Shown here one piece after another: positions 32,213-42,323 of a stretch of 64,000 bases of DNA. Each line of letters starts with the position of its first letter. Position 1 is the first letter of the stretch. The notes beneath the pieces are model-generated. The model was not told the DNA's origin and did not search any database. It saw only the letters and a list, made by a program, of their open reading frames with translations. Source of the DNA: Cryptomeria japonica (taxonomy: Eukaryota > Streptophyta > Pinopsida > Cupressales > Cupressaceae); contig NC_081413.1 of NCBI RefSeq assembly GCF_030272615.1, forward strand, positions 102,384,239 through 102,448,238. The letters are read 5' to 3'. The translations under genes and the position numbers were made by a program.

Positions 32213-34255
32213 ATGGGTTCTTCTAAGTTTTCTCTCTTAACTCCACATAACTATGCCACTTGGAAAACTGATGCATGGAGTAAACTTATGGAAAAAGGAC
32301 TCACTCATTACATTGATGGAACTATTGTTGCTCCAGCTGATCCTAAGGCTGATCCAGTTGGTCACTTAGATTGGCTCACTAAAAATATCATGGCAATTGG
32401 TACCTTAAGAAAGTATGTATCAAAGGATCTCATTTTTCATATTGAGAAATGTACTCTAATCAAGGATGCTTGGCAAAAGTTTCAAGACTTGTATGGTCAA
32501 GTTGATGAGATTAGGGGATATCAAATTGATAGTGATCTCACCATGTTAGATCCCAAGAACTTTGATACTATACAAGATTATGTCACTAAGGCAAATGAGT
32601 TGAGGGCACAACTCAAAGATTGTGGCATTGATAAGAAAGATACTCAATTGATATTCAACTTGATAGGCAAGCTTCCACAAGAATATGCAGCATTTGTTTC
32701 TAGTTTCCAAACCCATAGGATGACAATGGGTTCAAGCTACACAATGCCTACATTTGATGCTTTCAATGAAATGTTGATGATGGAACAAACTAAGTTGATA
32801 AGCATGGGCATTCTTAAGGCTTCTAAGTCTCAAGCATTAGTGGCAAATCAAGGGAACAAAGGAAATCAAGGAAAGGACAACTCAAACAAGAAGAAATGGC
32901 AATCAAAGCCTAAGGAAAAAGCACCATCTTCTCCACAACAAGGAGATTCATCCTCTTCCAAGAGAGATAATTCACCAAAGAGGGAGAGACCTACTTGTGC
33001 TTATTGTAAAAAGATTGGTCATGAGGAGCATCGTTGCTATTCTAAGAAGATTGATGAGCTCACACATATCATCAAAAAGCATAACATTGATTTGCCTAAA
33101 GTCTACAAGAAGGATGATTCATCAACTTCCACTTCCTCACATTCAAAAGGAAAAGGGCAAGCATTCATGGCTTCTACAAGTGGAAAGACTCACTCTTTTG
33201 GAACAAGAAAAGGAAAAGCTCTATGTGCTACTATCAGTCATGATTCAGAGAGATGGCTTCTAGATTCAGGGGCTTCTCATCATATGGCATCTTCGCAGTC
33301 TATGTTCTCTACATTTGAGCCTTGCACCATGCCACAGATTTTGATGGGCAATCATACATACATGGATGTGATTGGGAAAGGATCTATTGACATTGGGGCT
33401 AACTCCTTCAATGATGTGTTGTGTGTACCCCACTTGACAAACAATCTCCTTTCTATCTATCAAATCACACATGGCGCAACTAAGAGAGTTGTGGAGTTCA
33501 CACCTGACTCAGTTTTTATTAGAGACATGGAGACTAGAGCTATCATTGCGACTGGGGTGGTTGATCATGCATCTCGGTTATACTCCTTTTCAGATTTTGT
33601 TGATGATGATGATTTTACATTTGATGATTCTACACATGATGATCACACTTATTGTGATGGTTCAAATTTTGAGGAGAACTTTGGACACTTGAATATGGGG
33701 ATTCTCACATGTGAACCCATTCTTAAGTCTTGTATCTCATCTCCTCGTATTGATATCACATCACCTATTGTACCTGATGATGCAGATAGTGCGATAGTTT
33801 TGCCTTCATGTGATTCAGTGCGGCAGGATATTCATAGTCTTCCAGCTTCAGATTCATGGGATGATTACTTGACAGATATTACAGGTTTGTTTATGGAATC
33901 CTACATTGCAGATTTGGGAGACATCATTGATGACATTCATCTTCTCTTTGATGAAGGTGATCCTTCTTCGATTGTTGCGAGGGCATACTCTGACCCTCTT
34001 GTTCATTCTCTACATGATCATTCTTTCGAGGTTGATATGATTGTGGATACTTATGTACAGCAGTTGGAGGAGGTCTCTTTATGTTTTGAGGAGACATATG
34101 AGTCTTTGGGACATGTTCTACATCCATCTCCACTAGATCTTGGAGTGCCTTTTTCAGCATTGTGGCACAGTTTACCACCATTGGAGGGGGTATCTTTCAA
34201 CATCGACATGGAGACACTTGAGCAGTTTTCAGAGATTCCTTTTGTAGTCACATAA
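32213..34255 (+). CDS. gag-pro: Copia Gag-protease with acidic C-terminal tail
   Basis: An intact frame opens at 32183, but I prefer ATG 32213 because MGSSKFSLLTPHNYATW is the usual copia Gag start. A Gag (UBN2-like) domain covers the first ~230 residues. A Lys/Ser/Gln-rich linker follows, then a CX2CX4HX4C knuckle (32996-33037) and a copia protease with catalytic DSGASHHM (33263 on). After the protease, where the integrase should follow, there is instead an Asp/Glu-rich tail of ~190 residues with no known domain. The last four codons (from 34243) come from an inserted LTR. Without it the frame would continue from 36136 to a TGA at about 36388-36390. This is the best-preserved coding sequence in the window. 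Confidence 0.85.
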   Translation: MGSSKFSLLTPHNYATWKTDAWSKLMEKGLTHYIDGTIVAPADPKADPVGHLDWLTKNIMAIGTLRKYVSKDLIFHIEKCTLIKDAWQKFQDLYGQVDEIRGYQIDSDLTMLDPKNFDTIQDYVTKANELRAQLKDCGIDKKDTQLIFNLIGKLPQEYAAFVSSFQTHRMTMGSSYTMPTFDAFNEMLMMEQTKLISMGILKASKSQALVANQGNKGNQGKDNSNKKKWQSKPKEKAPSSPQQGDSSSSKRDNSPKRERPTCAYCKKIGHEEHRCYSKKIDELTHIIKKHNIDLPKVYKKDDSSTSTSSHSKGKGQAFMASTSGKTHSFGTRKGKALCATISHDSERWLLDSGASHHMASSQSMFSTFEPCTMPQILMGNHTYMDVIGKGSIDIGANSFNDVLCVPHLTNNLLSIYQITHGATKRVVEFTPDSVFIRDMETRAIIATGVVDHASRLYSFSDFVDDDDFTFDDSTHDDHTYCDGSNFEENFGHLNMGILTCEPILKSCISSPRIDITSPIVPDDADSAIVLPSCDSVRQDIHSLPASDSWDDYLTDITGLFMESYIADLGDIIDDIHLLFDEGDPSSIVARAYSDPLVHSLHDHSFEVDMIVDTYVQQLEEVSLCFEETYESLGHVLHPSPLDLGVPFSALWHSLPPLEGVSFNIDMETLEQFSEIPFVVT

Positions 34256-36135
34256 ATCTGTCCACTTAATTAAATGAATACTTAGTATTTATTTGATTAT
34301 TTAACCATCAATTAATAATTAATTAAATTAATATTTAATTAATTCATCTTAACCCTCTTCTCCTATTAATTAAATAAATTATTCAATTTATTTGATTTAA
34401 TTCACTTAACCAAATTCATACCATTAATTAAATAAATAAATCATATTTGTTTAATTAAATCTTCTCTCACATTTAAATAAATTAATATTTATTTAAATCC
34501 CCCAAAATCCCACCTCTCACATTTAAATAAATTAATATTTATTTAAATCCCCCAAAATCCCACCTCTCACATTTAAATAAATAAATCATTTATTTAAATC
34601 ACCTTTATCCTCCACCCACTTGTATTTTCTACAAATGCAAGTTGCACAATTATTTTAAATAAATAATTTATTTAAATCACCTTTATCCTCCACCCACTTG
34701 TATTTTCCTACAAAAGCAAGTTGCACAACTATTTTAAATAAATTATTTATTTAAAATCCTATTTATCCTCACCCACTTGAAACCTTTAATGGTTTCCCTT
34801 AAAGTATTCAAACTTGATGGCTTTAAAGTCTTCAAACTTGATGGCTTCCTTCTATAGTCTTCTTAAGACTTTAATGGTTTTCCTTAAAGTCTTCAAGCCT
34901 TTAATGGTTCCCCTCAAAGTCTTCAAGCATTTTAATGCTTTATCTTCCTTTTTTTCATTTAAATAAATTAATATTTATTTGAATATTTATCCAAATACAA
35001 CTTGCACATATTTATTGAAATAAATGAATTTTTATTTTAAATAAAATCCTATTTTCCCTCACCCACCAAATCCACTTGCAAAATCTAATCCCCTTCTAGA
35101 TTCTTCTAACCCCTTCCTAATTAGCCTAATCCATCCCCTAATTATTGTCACATTCCTAAGCAAAATGGAGTCACTTCTCAAAGCCTAAAAGTCTTTGATA
35201 ACCATTAAAGGCTTCCAACCTTCAACCACTAAATGTCTCAAAGTCTTGGATAACCTTTGAAAGCTTCCAACCTTCAACCACTTAATCCACAAAGTCTTCA
35301 AAAACCATTAATGGTTAACCCAAACCCTCCTACATGGTCAAAACATTTGTTTTGACTCTACCTCTACCCAACCCAAGGGTCTCATCAAGCCTTTAATGCT
35401 TTGACCATGATTATCTCTTAATCATTTGCACAAAGGTTTATCCTTGCATTAACTCCTAATCCAGTGGGTAATCCTAATTTAGGCTTGACCCTTACCTTCT
35501 AGATAACTATGAGGTCTCCTCAGGCATTTAATGCCTCCAACCTCTTCTCTCAACCCAATCTTATGTTGACACTTGTCACCATTTCATTGGTGCAAATTGT
35601 GCACATGGATCCCCAACTTTCAAGCTTGACCCTTGATTAAACCTTTCAATCCTGGCTATCCATTGCTCCATTTTTCCTATAAATAGAGCCCATTCCTTCA
35701 TAATCCAGATCCTGAAAACTTGTATGCATTTAGGCTATAGACATTTTTAGAGAGCATTTAGCATAGCATAACTAAAATCTTGTCTTTTTGGTAAAATCAA
35801 TCATTTTAGCATCAATAGCATAGTATTTAGTTTTTCATTTCATATTTGAAGCTTAATATTAAATCTCAATCCTCCATAAGCATCCATAGTGCAAAAAGCT
35901 GCTGAGAGCTACACTCATTTGGGACTTGGAGAGGAGAGGAACAAGGGAGGAGCAACTATGAGCATCTTGATTAGCTATTTTATTCTATGTTTATATGCTT
36001 TCTATTTCATGCTTAATATCTCTCTTGATATGCCTGTTTAGGATAATTTTTTGTTGCTAACACTAACGTTTGTTTCTTGTGCTCTTGTGTGTGTTGCCAT
36101 CAAACAGATTTTTTAATCCTTTTTGCAGAGCATCA
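34243..36135 (+). mobile_element. Solo LTR inserted in the copia ORF
   Basis: Starts TGTAGTCACATAAATC and ends gagcatca, flanked by ccttt at 34238-34242 and 36136-36140. Removing it rejoins the gag-protease frame with the frame at 36136-36390. The first ~40 bp match the solo LTR at 43741. It contains AT-rich tandem repeats and a TATA box (tataaata, 35678-35685). No internal region is present, so it formed by LTR-LTR recombination. Strand is inferred from the TATA box. Confidence 0.85.
34464..34760. repeat. 50-bp and 78-bp tandem repeats in the solo LTR
   Basis: A 50-bp unit starting ctctcacatttaaataaa occurs at 34464, 34514 and 34564 (the third diverges after ~25 bp). It merges with a 78-bp unit ('cacctttatcctccaccc') at 34600 and 34678. 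Each unit contains the palindrome aaattaatattt or a relative. Confidence 0.85.
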
Positions 36136-36390
36136 CCTTTCATCATGAGTTTTCTTCATACATCTTCCCTTCATGATTGGGGAGACTTCATGGATACACC
36201 TTTGGTTTTGTTTCTTCCTAAGGGGAGGAATGTTGTTCGACGTTCGTGGAGCAGTTTCTTCATACATCGAGCTTCTATCATTGGTGCAGATTCTTCATTG
36301 AGGGAGGATCACAGTTTGACTTCTCTTCTTCTCTCGTATGGGGGGGACTTTTTCCTCACATGGGATTTTGTTCCTCACATTCTTCTATGA
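36136..36390 (+). pseudogene. Displaced C-terminal end of the gag-protease ORF
   Basis: It reads in the frame that continues the gag-protease ORF across the LTR target site: SFLHTSSLHDWGDF ... ending DFVPHILL at a TGA. No domain is recognised. It is separated from its start by the 1.9-kb solo LTR, so in the present copy it is not translated with the rest. Confidence 0.65.
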
Positions 36391-36612
36391 GAGTTCTTTG
36401 TATGTTTTCATCTCTCTTTTTGGGGGAGGGTTTTTTCCCATTGGGTTTTTCTCTCTTTCCCCACTTTGTGAGAGATTTCATTGCATTGGTTTGTATGCAT
36501 TTGCATTTGTACATGGGTACCTAACATGGCCTAGTAGCCAGGACCCATTTTGCATTGCTTAGTTGCATTGTAGACTTAAGTGCATTCCCCTAAGTTGCAC
36601 TTAAGGGGGGGG
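36391..36612 (+). mobile_element. Copia 3' untranslated tail and polypurine tract
   Basis: Contains 'cccattgggttttt', a phrase also found in element B (minus strand, around 2100-2130), and ends with cttaagggggggg up to the LTR at 36613. Confidence 0.85.
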
Positions 36613-37087
36613 TGTTGGTGTAAATAATTATTCATCATGGATATTATTACACTTACTTAAGTTTACTTAGGATAATGCATTTCATAGTAGTTTGGAAATG
36701 AGACGCTTGGGTGTTTGTGCCACATTGGGATAGTGTGTGTAGGAGAAATTCCACCTTTTATGGTGTTGATCTTGTTATTACACTATCATATCCACTTATT
36801 GTGGAGTGATAATTCCACCTTCGGTGGGTGATCCACCTCATGTGGAATATTATATTATTTCTCCTACCTACCCACACCTATTTCCTACCTACCCTTGTTT
36901 CTTATTGAGCCACATGTCATGTTTGTGTGCTCATACATATCCCTAGCCTTGCCTATATAAGCAAGCCTCTATTCATTGTATTGGTTAATCCAGTTGATTA
37001 TTGTTGAGAATACAGTTTATTCTTGTCCTATATTGTGTCTCTATTTTGTACATTTCATTGAGCTCTTGATCTTGGCAAAATCCAACA
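36613..37087 (+). mobile_element. Right (3') LTR of the copia element
   Basis: 475 bp, TGTTGG...CCAACA, with TATA box tatataag at 36954-36961. It matches the left LTR except for the missing 16 bp and a few substitutions. The duplication gttat follows at 37088. Confidence 0.95.
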
Positions 37088-37224
37088 GTTATCATCAATC
37101 ATATCTGCAGAGAAGGAAATTGTAGAGCAGAGGAACTTGCTAACATAGGAGCAGATGGCAAGGAACTCAAAATCCTAGGCAAAACCAATGATCTGCCCGA
37201 TAAGGCAGCGCCTTCATCCGCCTA
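37088..37224 (+). pseudogene. LINE RNase H, last part
   Basis: In frame with 30052 across the gttat duplication, this gives INHICREGN, then AEELANIGAD, the conserved C-terminal end of LINE RNase H with its last His and Asp region. It ends at TAG 37222-37224. The junction shows the copia entered an existing coding frame. Confidence 0.9.
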
Positions 37225-37524
37225 GAGTCATCCCCAATACGTTGGCAACTCGGATTCAGTCCCCTATTTCCTCCCACCTTTTCTCTCATATACAAGCAAT
37301 AGTCTTTGCTCCAGTCCTTTTCAAGTATTTAAATCGGACTAGGTATGCCTTATCACTTCGATTGAATCCTTGGCCTTCCTTCTGCGAGACCTCCTTTATC
37401 CTTCATCCTTGCTCTTCTCCATCTTTGATTATGTTCTACTATCCTTACATATTCAGAAATCAGAATACAAAGGTTCAAATCCTGACTTCAGGATCAGTCA
37501 TTCCTTCCCTCACAGCTCGAGAGA

Positions 37525-37678
37525 TATATTTGCATATATATATATATGATATCCACAACTCTATAAGCAACTACATCTTTATATAGGTATACATTTAGAT
37601 ATATTCCAAAACTGATATATACCTTGGGAGATATATGAATATTGATATATTCATAATGTATAGACATATATGTATATG

Positions 37679-37770
<92 letters not shown>

Positions 37771-37863
37771 TCGTCTATATATGTACATATTGATATATAT
37801 TCTTTTATATAACATGAGAAGATATATAAAAGAATATATATCAATATGTACATATATAGACGA

Positions 37864-37900
<37 letters not shown>

Positions 37901-37905
37901 GGCAT
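37525..37905. repeat. (TA)n microsatellite with a long inverted repeat
   Basis: A (TA)n run of ~80 bp (37682-37764) leads into a perfect inverted repeat: arm 37765-37811, an 11-bp spacer, arm 37823-37869. A second (TA)n run (37870-37898) follows. The arms are 47 bp and the TA runs can extend the pairing. ORFs here encode only YIYI repeats and are not genes. Confidence 0.9.
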
Positions 37906-38157
37906 TCACTCATTTACCCAAGCTTCTAGACTGGAGATTGCTAGGAAATCATTGCCTCGGCGAAACTAATCCTCTTAGCTGGATGTCTACCTCTCCCGCG
38001 ATTATCTCAAAATCTACATCTACTGCCACTCATTAATTCAATTCGAGTTTGAAATCCTGTCATACTTGCTTCTGAGATTTTCATCTCGACGGCTGGGTTG
38101 TATCAATCATCCCTCTGCACATGTCGATCATGCAAGCATTAATCAGAAACTAAGCAT

Positions 38158-39021
38158 GTGCGACGCCGAATGATGGAATTACGAGGATGTTTTTGCATTC
38201 ATTACTTTGCGATCTGCTTCTCAAGCAAGTACTTTCACCAATGCTTATTGACGAGGACTAATAATTTTGGCTCACTCATATTAACTCCACTTCATTCTCA
38301 CCCTCGATTTTCAAGACATACCTCTCAGCTTTATTTAGGTTGTTTCTTCTTTGCCTCTTTATTATCTGCGAAGCAAAATCCAAACATCATGGATACTATA
38401 CTCAAGCTCAACAACTCTAAAAGACAAATGACCATTTCTGGGGAAATAAAGGCAGCCTGGTTGAAAGGCATCGTGAATTACCCTCTCAACCTGGTCATCA
38501 ATGGGGTTACTCAAATTTTAGGGGAAGATTTCATCAACAACGAGGACAGGACTAGAGCAAATTCTGATATATCCTCTATGTTCCTAGGGGTAGTATTTCA
38601 TTTCGAGCCCAATAGGGATTTCATCGGGGAACTATGTTTAAAGGTTTTTAAGCATAGCATTTTGATAGAGCTAGACTGGGTAATGATTAATGTTACTTCT
38701 GATCTTCTGGCTCCCAAGCCAAGGCATTATGATATCCTAATGCGGAACAACTGCCAGGTCCCTCGGTCCCCAATACTGATTCATGACAACCCCGCAAAGT
38801 TTGCCAATAGGCAACCCATCATCTAGAGGAATGCCAACTTCCTCATGTGGTGGTTCAATGTGAAAACACCTCCCTACAGCCACTGGTTGGCAATATACCT
38901 TCGGGATGAAGGACTCAACATGAACTTGGTATCCAAGATGGAGAACCTAAAATCCTCTGACTCGTCGAAGGGCTCACCATCGAACCAGTCAGGGGCTCGA
39001 AGGAAAGGGCTTGCCTTTTGA
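38158..39021 (+). pseudogene. Unidentified ORF between LINE ORF2 and poly(A)
   Basis: A frame of 222 codons ends at TAG 38824-38826 and continues in frame for another ~65 codons to 39021. The likely start is ATG 38389 (MDTILKLNNSKRQMTISG). The sequence is protein-like (GEIKAAWLKGIVNYPL, HFEPNRDFIGELCLKVFKHS, a Trp-rich MWWFNVKTPPYSHW after the stop). I do not recognise the family. It lies inside the LINE's duplicated boundaries, so it is a third LINE ORF, a transduced host exon or an older insertion. Confidence 0.5.
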
Positions 39022-40076
39022 GTAAGATGTTGTTGCGACAACCTGTTAATCTAGGCTGAGCTATTATGTACTAAAGACTTTTATACTTTACTGTATTTAC
39101 ATAGGAGATGACTTGCATTTTTGAAGCTATATGTTTAAAGTAATTAGACGCTCAAAATAACTACTACTATATACAGACGCTTAAGATTACTACTATGATA
39201 TGCAATACCTTTTTTTAGTTGCTTTCACATATTCATATCATCAATTTTAGGACGCAGAAAGGATGCAATTTTATGCTACAGGGTTTATTAATGAAGTATC
39301 TATCTCAGCATAGGTATACACACATAGATGCAGGTGTGTTCAAATAATTCAAGGCAGAGTTATTAACACATCTGTATTTATGTGGCTATAGGTATGACGA
39401 TGTAGATACTTTTGTTAATATTTCACCTTCATGCATCTAAGATCATGTGGATGGGGCACATTGGGTTTCTTTCCCCTCGTATTAATATTGATATATTAAC
39501 CACGATTGTAATGGCCCTGGTTCGTTTTATATTTTCATTTTTTGTGATTGATATAGTAGAATGCAGTTTTGCAGGGCAACCTTAATCCGGGTATTTTAAG
39601 GGCACCTGTCTCTGGGTCTTAGATTGAGTCGATATAGGCGGTCTCTTTCCTTCCATGGTATTATATGGTTATCCTAACTTTGAGTTTGTAGAAAAGCATT
39701 GCTTTGTGTTTGCAAGATCCAGAATCCATCTCGTTCATCCCCCACACGGTCAACACTCGAAAAGATCCTTGGTCTTCTAGCTCGCTCTTTACCACCTAAA
39801 GGATTCATCTATAATCCAGAACCTTGTTGTAGAAGTCATGTTTAAAATTTCGACAACAAGATGTATTTTTCAAATTTGTTATCGTAATCCCTTAAGAAGT
39901 CAGATTTTTGGCTATCAGGGACATGTAAATAATTCCAGGATTTTCCTTGGGCAAGACTGGAGGTTTTCTTCATTCGATTCTTTCCTACTAGTGCCCACGC
40001 CGAACCGAATTTGCACAAAATTGTAATTATTTTCTTTATAATTTACGGCCTTGCCCCATTATCGAGCAAAAAAAAA
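39022..40076 (+). mobile_element. LINE 3' untranslated end with poly(A)
   Basis: No ORF is supported. It ends 'cattatcgagc' followed by nine A at 40068-40076, then the right copy of the target duplication (40077-40091). The end resembles plant L1 3' ends of the TTATC-A(n) kind. Confidence 0.8.
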
Positions 40077-40160
40077 TGCTTGGATATTATGTAAAATTAT
40101 TGAATTCAAATTTTTATTATATAATATATTTTATATAATGTCAATTCTTATATTTATTTT

Positions 40161-40180
40161 TATCTAAATGTTATCTTTTA
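40161..40180. repeat. Target duplication of the half-LINE, left copy
   Basis: tatctaaatgttatctttta recurs at 41931-41951 with one extra base (gttatcctttta). Confidence 0.85.
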
Positions 40181-41930
40181 TTTGGTAGGTAAATAGCAGC
40201 AAAGGGGTTGTGCTTGATTGTATTAAAATAAATAGAGTTTACATTACGACTGAGAGCCATTAGAGCCCATAAACAAGCATCAACTTAAACCAACTAACAA
40301 AATACCACTCCTTGACCCACAAAACAAAACAAAAAAACCTGCATATCTCTCACTAGTGTCATCTTTAGGGACCCCATAAGTAGGGTTTGAATCTGAATTA
40401 CAAACACTTCTAAGATTTTGCTCCGCTTTTAGCATGAGATCAAGGTAGCATATTGAATGGGGTCTCATTTTTATTCCTTTTTTGTTGCACTACAATCCAA
40501 TTTTTCCCAACACCATCTTCACCCTTCAATGCTTCTATAGGATACACAACCCTGGGGGGCATATCAAAAAAACACTTAGAGTACCCTCCCACCTCCATAT
40601 ATGGGGAAGTAGAATCTATTGCCTTGAGGCTATCCATTCTAACTGATGGGGACCCCACTTTGGCCCCCAAAGTAGCAACCTTCAGAGGGGTCAGTGGATC
40701 AACCCCTCTCTTTGAAGGTTCTAGGGGGCCAACCTTGCACTTTGAAGGATCCTCTAAAGAACCAACTTTATTGTCCTTGTTAATAGAAACAATGTTCCTC
40801 TCCTGACATGAGTCATCCTTCTCCAAAAAATAGAAGTGGGGAGAGGCATCTCTCCACCAAGTAGCCATATTGTCCTTTTGTCTAGATTATTGGGCATCCA
40901 TATGTCCAATATTATAACATCTACAACAACAAAAGGGAATACCTTCATAGTCTACCATCTGGTTCCAACTTTTGCCATTAGTGTCGAGGAAGTGTTTTGC
41001 ATGGAGATCTTTGGTGATGTGTATATCCACCAAGATGCGAGCGTAGGTTGTGTAGGTGCTTTGAGGACCCCTCATCAACACCCAAAATTTTTCCTAGGGA
41101 TTTTTTAATTGCCTCTAAACAAGTGTCAAACCAAAACTGTAATAGTAAATTTAGAAGTCTCACCCATATTGGAATTGTGGAGAAAGATTCAAAATTTGGG
41201 TCAAAAGATGGGTGCCAAGGTTTCAGCATCAAAAGTTGCTCCTCAAAGTCCCATTGTTAGTCATAGAGAATCATTTGCCAATCCTAAATGTCTTCAAATA
41301 CCACCATGAAAAACCCTCATGCATAGGGATAAATTTGAATGTCATCCTTTAGAATGGGCTTCCATGTTTTCAAAATCCATTTATGAAATTCATAAAGGAT
41401 CGAGCAGAACCTTTTGAACCTCCCAATCAAACCTTGCTTGGCAAGGAAAGCTTCATTCTTTGGGACCTCGAGCAAAATGTCCTCGTCCAACTCCACATCT
41501 TGAGGGGTTTGAGTAGCATATAGTGGCAAAGGTGATTGAGGGGGCACAAAAGCACATTTAGGGAGTTCACTGCTCCAAGATCCATCCACCATAGAAGACC
41601 TTCCAGGTGGCCTTGGTGCAAGTTCCCTACCCCTAACACCAGACATTGTCTTGGATGAAAACGACTCACCGTTGCACTCAAGCATCTTTCCCTCGTCTTG
41701 TCCATGGCAAACCCTACCCATCTGTGGTTGCAATAACGACACGAAAGAAGCCTGTGAGCCATCAAAAAAGGATCTATTAACCTCTCTAAAGGGAGGAAAA
41801 TGGCCCATAGCAACGTTCGACAGGCCTCACCCACACCGCTTGGGAAAACCGTTCTAGGCCTTCATATTCCAGCCCCCGTAGGAAGCCCTAACTTTGGTAA
41901 CCATCCACAATATTTCTTTAAATTATTTCC
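40181..41930 (-). mobile_element. ORF1-only LINE derivative
   Basis: A 1.75-kb minus-strand element flanked by a ~20-bp duplication. On the minus strand it holds a 5' part, ORF1 and a short 3' tail ending 'atttacctaccaaa', which resembles a plant L1 end. ORF2 is wholly absent although both ends are present, so this is not ordinary 5' truncation. It resembles the half-L1 (HAL1) type described in mammals, by analogy only. Confidence 0.75.
40440..41860 (-). pseudogene. LINE ORF1 with DUF4283 and zinc knuckle
   Basis: Minus-strand relics in order: an N-terminal low-complexity region (41808 down), the DUF4283 part (LIGRFKRFC ... WILKTWKPILK ... IQIYPYA, about 41317-41480), then PWHPSFDPNFESFSTIPIWVRLLNL (about 41150-41225). 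After a frameshift comes KSWNQMVDYEGIPFCCCRCYNIGHMDAQ (about 40887-40975), a degenerate CCHC knuckle, and a hydrophilic tail (40440-40868). Several stops and frame changes. The family binds nucleic acid; this copy is dead. Confidence 0.8.
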
Positions 41931-41951
41931 TATCTAAATGTTATCCTTTTA

Positions 41952-42323
41952 TATTATATATTATATGTTTAATAATTATTTGTATAGATTTTACATATAT
42001 AATTCATATTTTATATAATATGTAAAAATATATATTATAATATATAATATATAATATTAATTAAAATATTATACTATATATTTAGCATCTCTTTATATTT
42101 ATTATCTAGATATATAATAATTTTATTAGAAAAATATATTTTTATCACATATACATTATAAATATAAACTTTATATTTACTATTTATTTCATACATGCTA
42201 TTTTTTGAATTATAATATACATATAATATAATATAATATAATAAATAATATGTATAAGTTTTTGTGCATCATATTATTTATATTAATGTAAAATATATCT
42301 CATTGCCATATTATTTGAATTAC
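41952..42323. other. AT-rich spacer between LINE insertions
   Basis: Very AT-rich with tata/atta words and no ORF. It is the same kind of DNA as 22600-23230. Confidence 0.6.

Larger units (their letters stand above)
30053..37087 (+). mobile_element. Young non-autonomous Ty1/copia element
   Basis: Left LTR 30053-30543, right LTR 36613-37087, both TGTTGG...CCAACA. The 5-bp duplication gttat lies at 30048-30052 and 37088-37092. The LTRs differ by one 16-bp deletion and about three substitutions, so the insertion is recent. Primer site at 30544 and a polypurine run ending at 36612 are in place. Inside are a GC-rich leader, one gag-protease ORF and no integrase, RT or RNase H. A solo LTR sits at 34243-36135. 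It needs enzymes from another element to move. Confidence 0.95.
23970..40076 (+). mobile_element. L1-type LINE, full-length but decayed, with nested insertions
   Basis: A non-LTR retrotransposon with a 5' untranslated region, ORF1 with a DUF4283-like domain, ORF2 (AP endonuclease, RT, zf-RVT zinc-binding region, RNase H), a long 3' part and the end 'ttatcgagc' plus nine A. Target duplications flank it. Without the inserted 7,035-bp copia and its duplication it would be about 9.07 kb, long for a plant L1; the excess is a 2.85-kb stretch after ORF2. Frameshifts and stops in both ORFs show it is old. Confidence 0.9.

Noticed and set aside
37494-37969. Open frames of 84-139 codons on both strands
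   Set aside because: They translate a (TA)n microsatellite into Tyr-Ile repeats.
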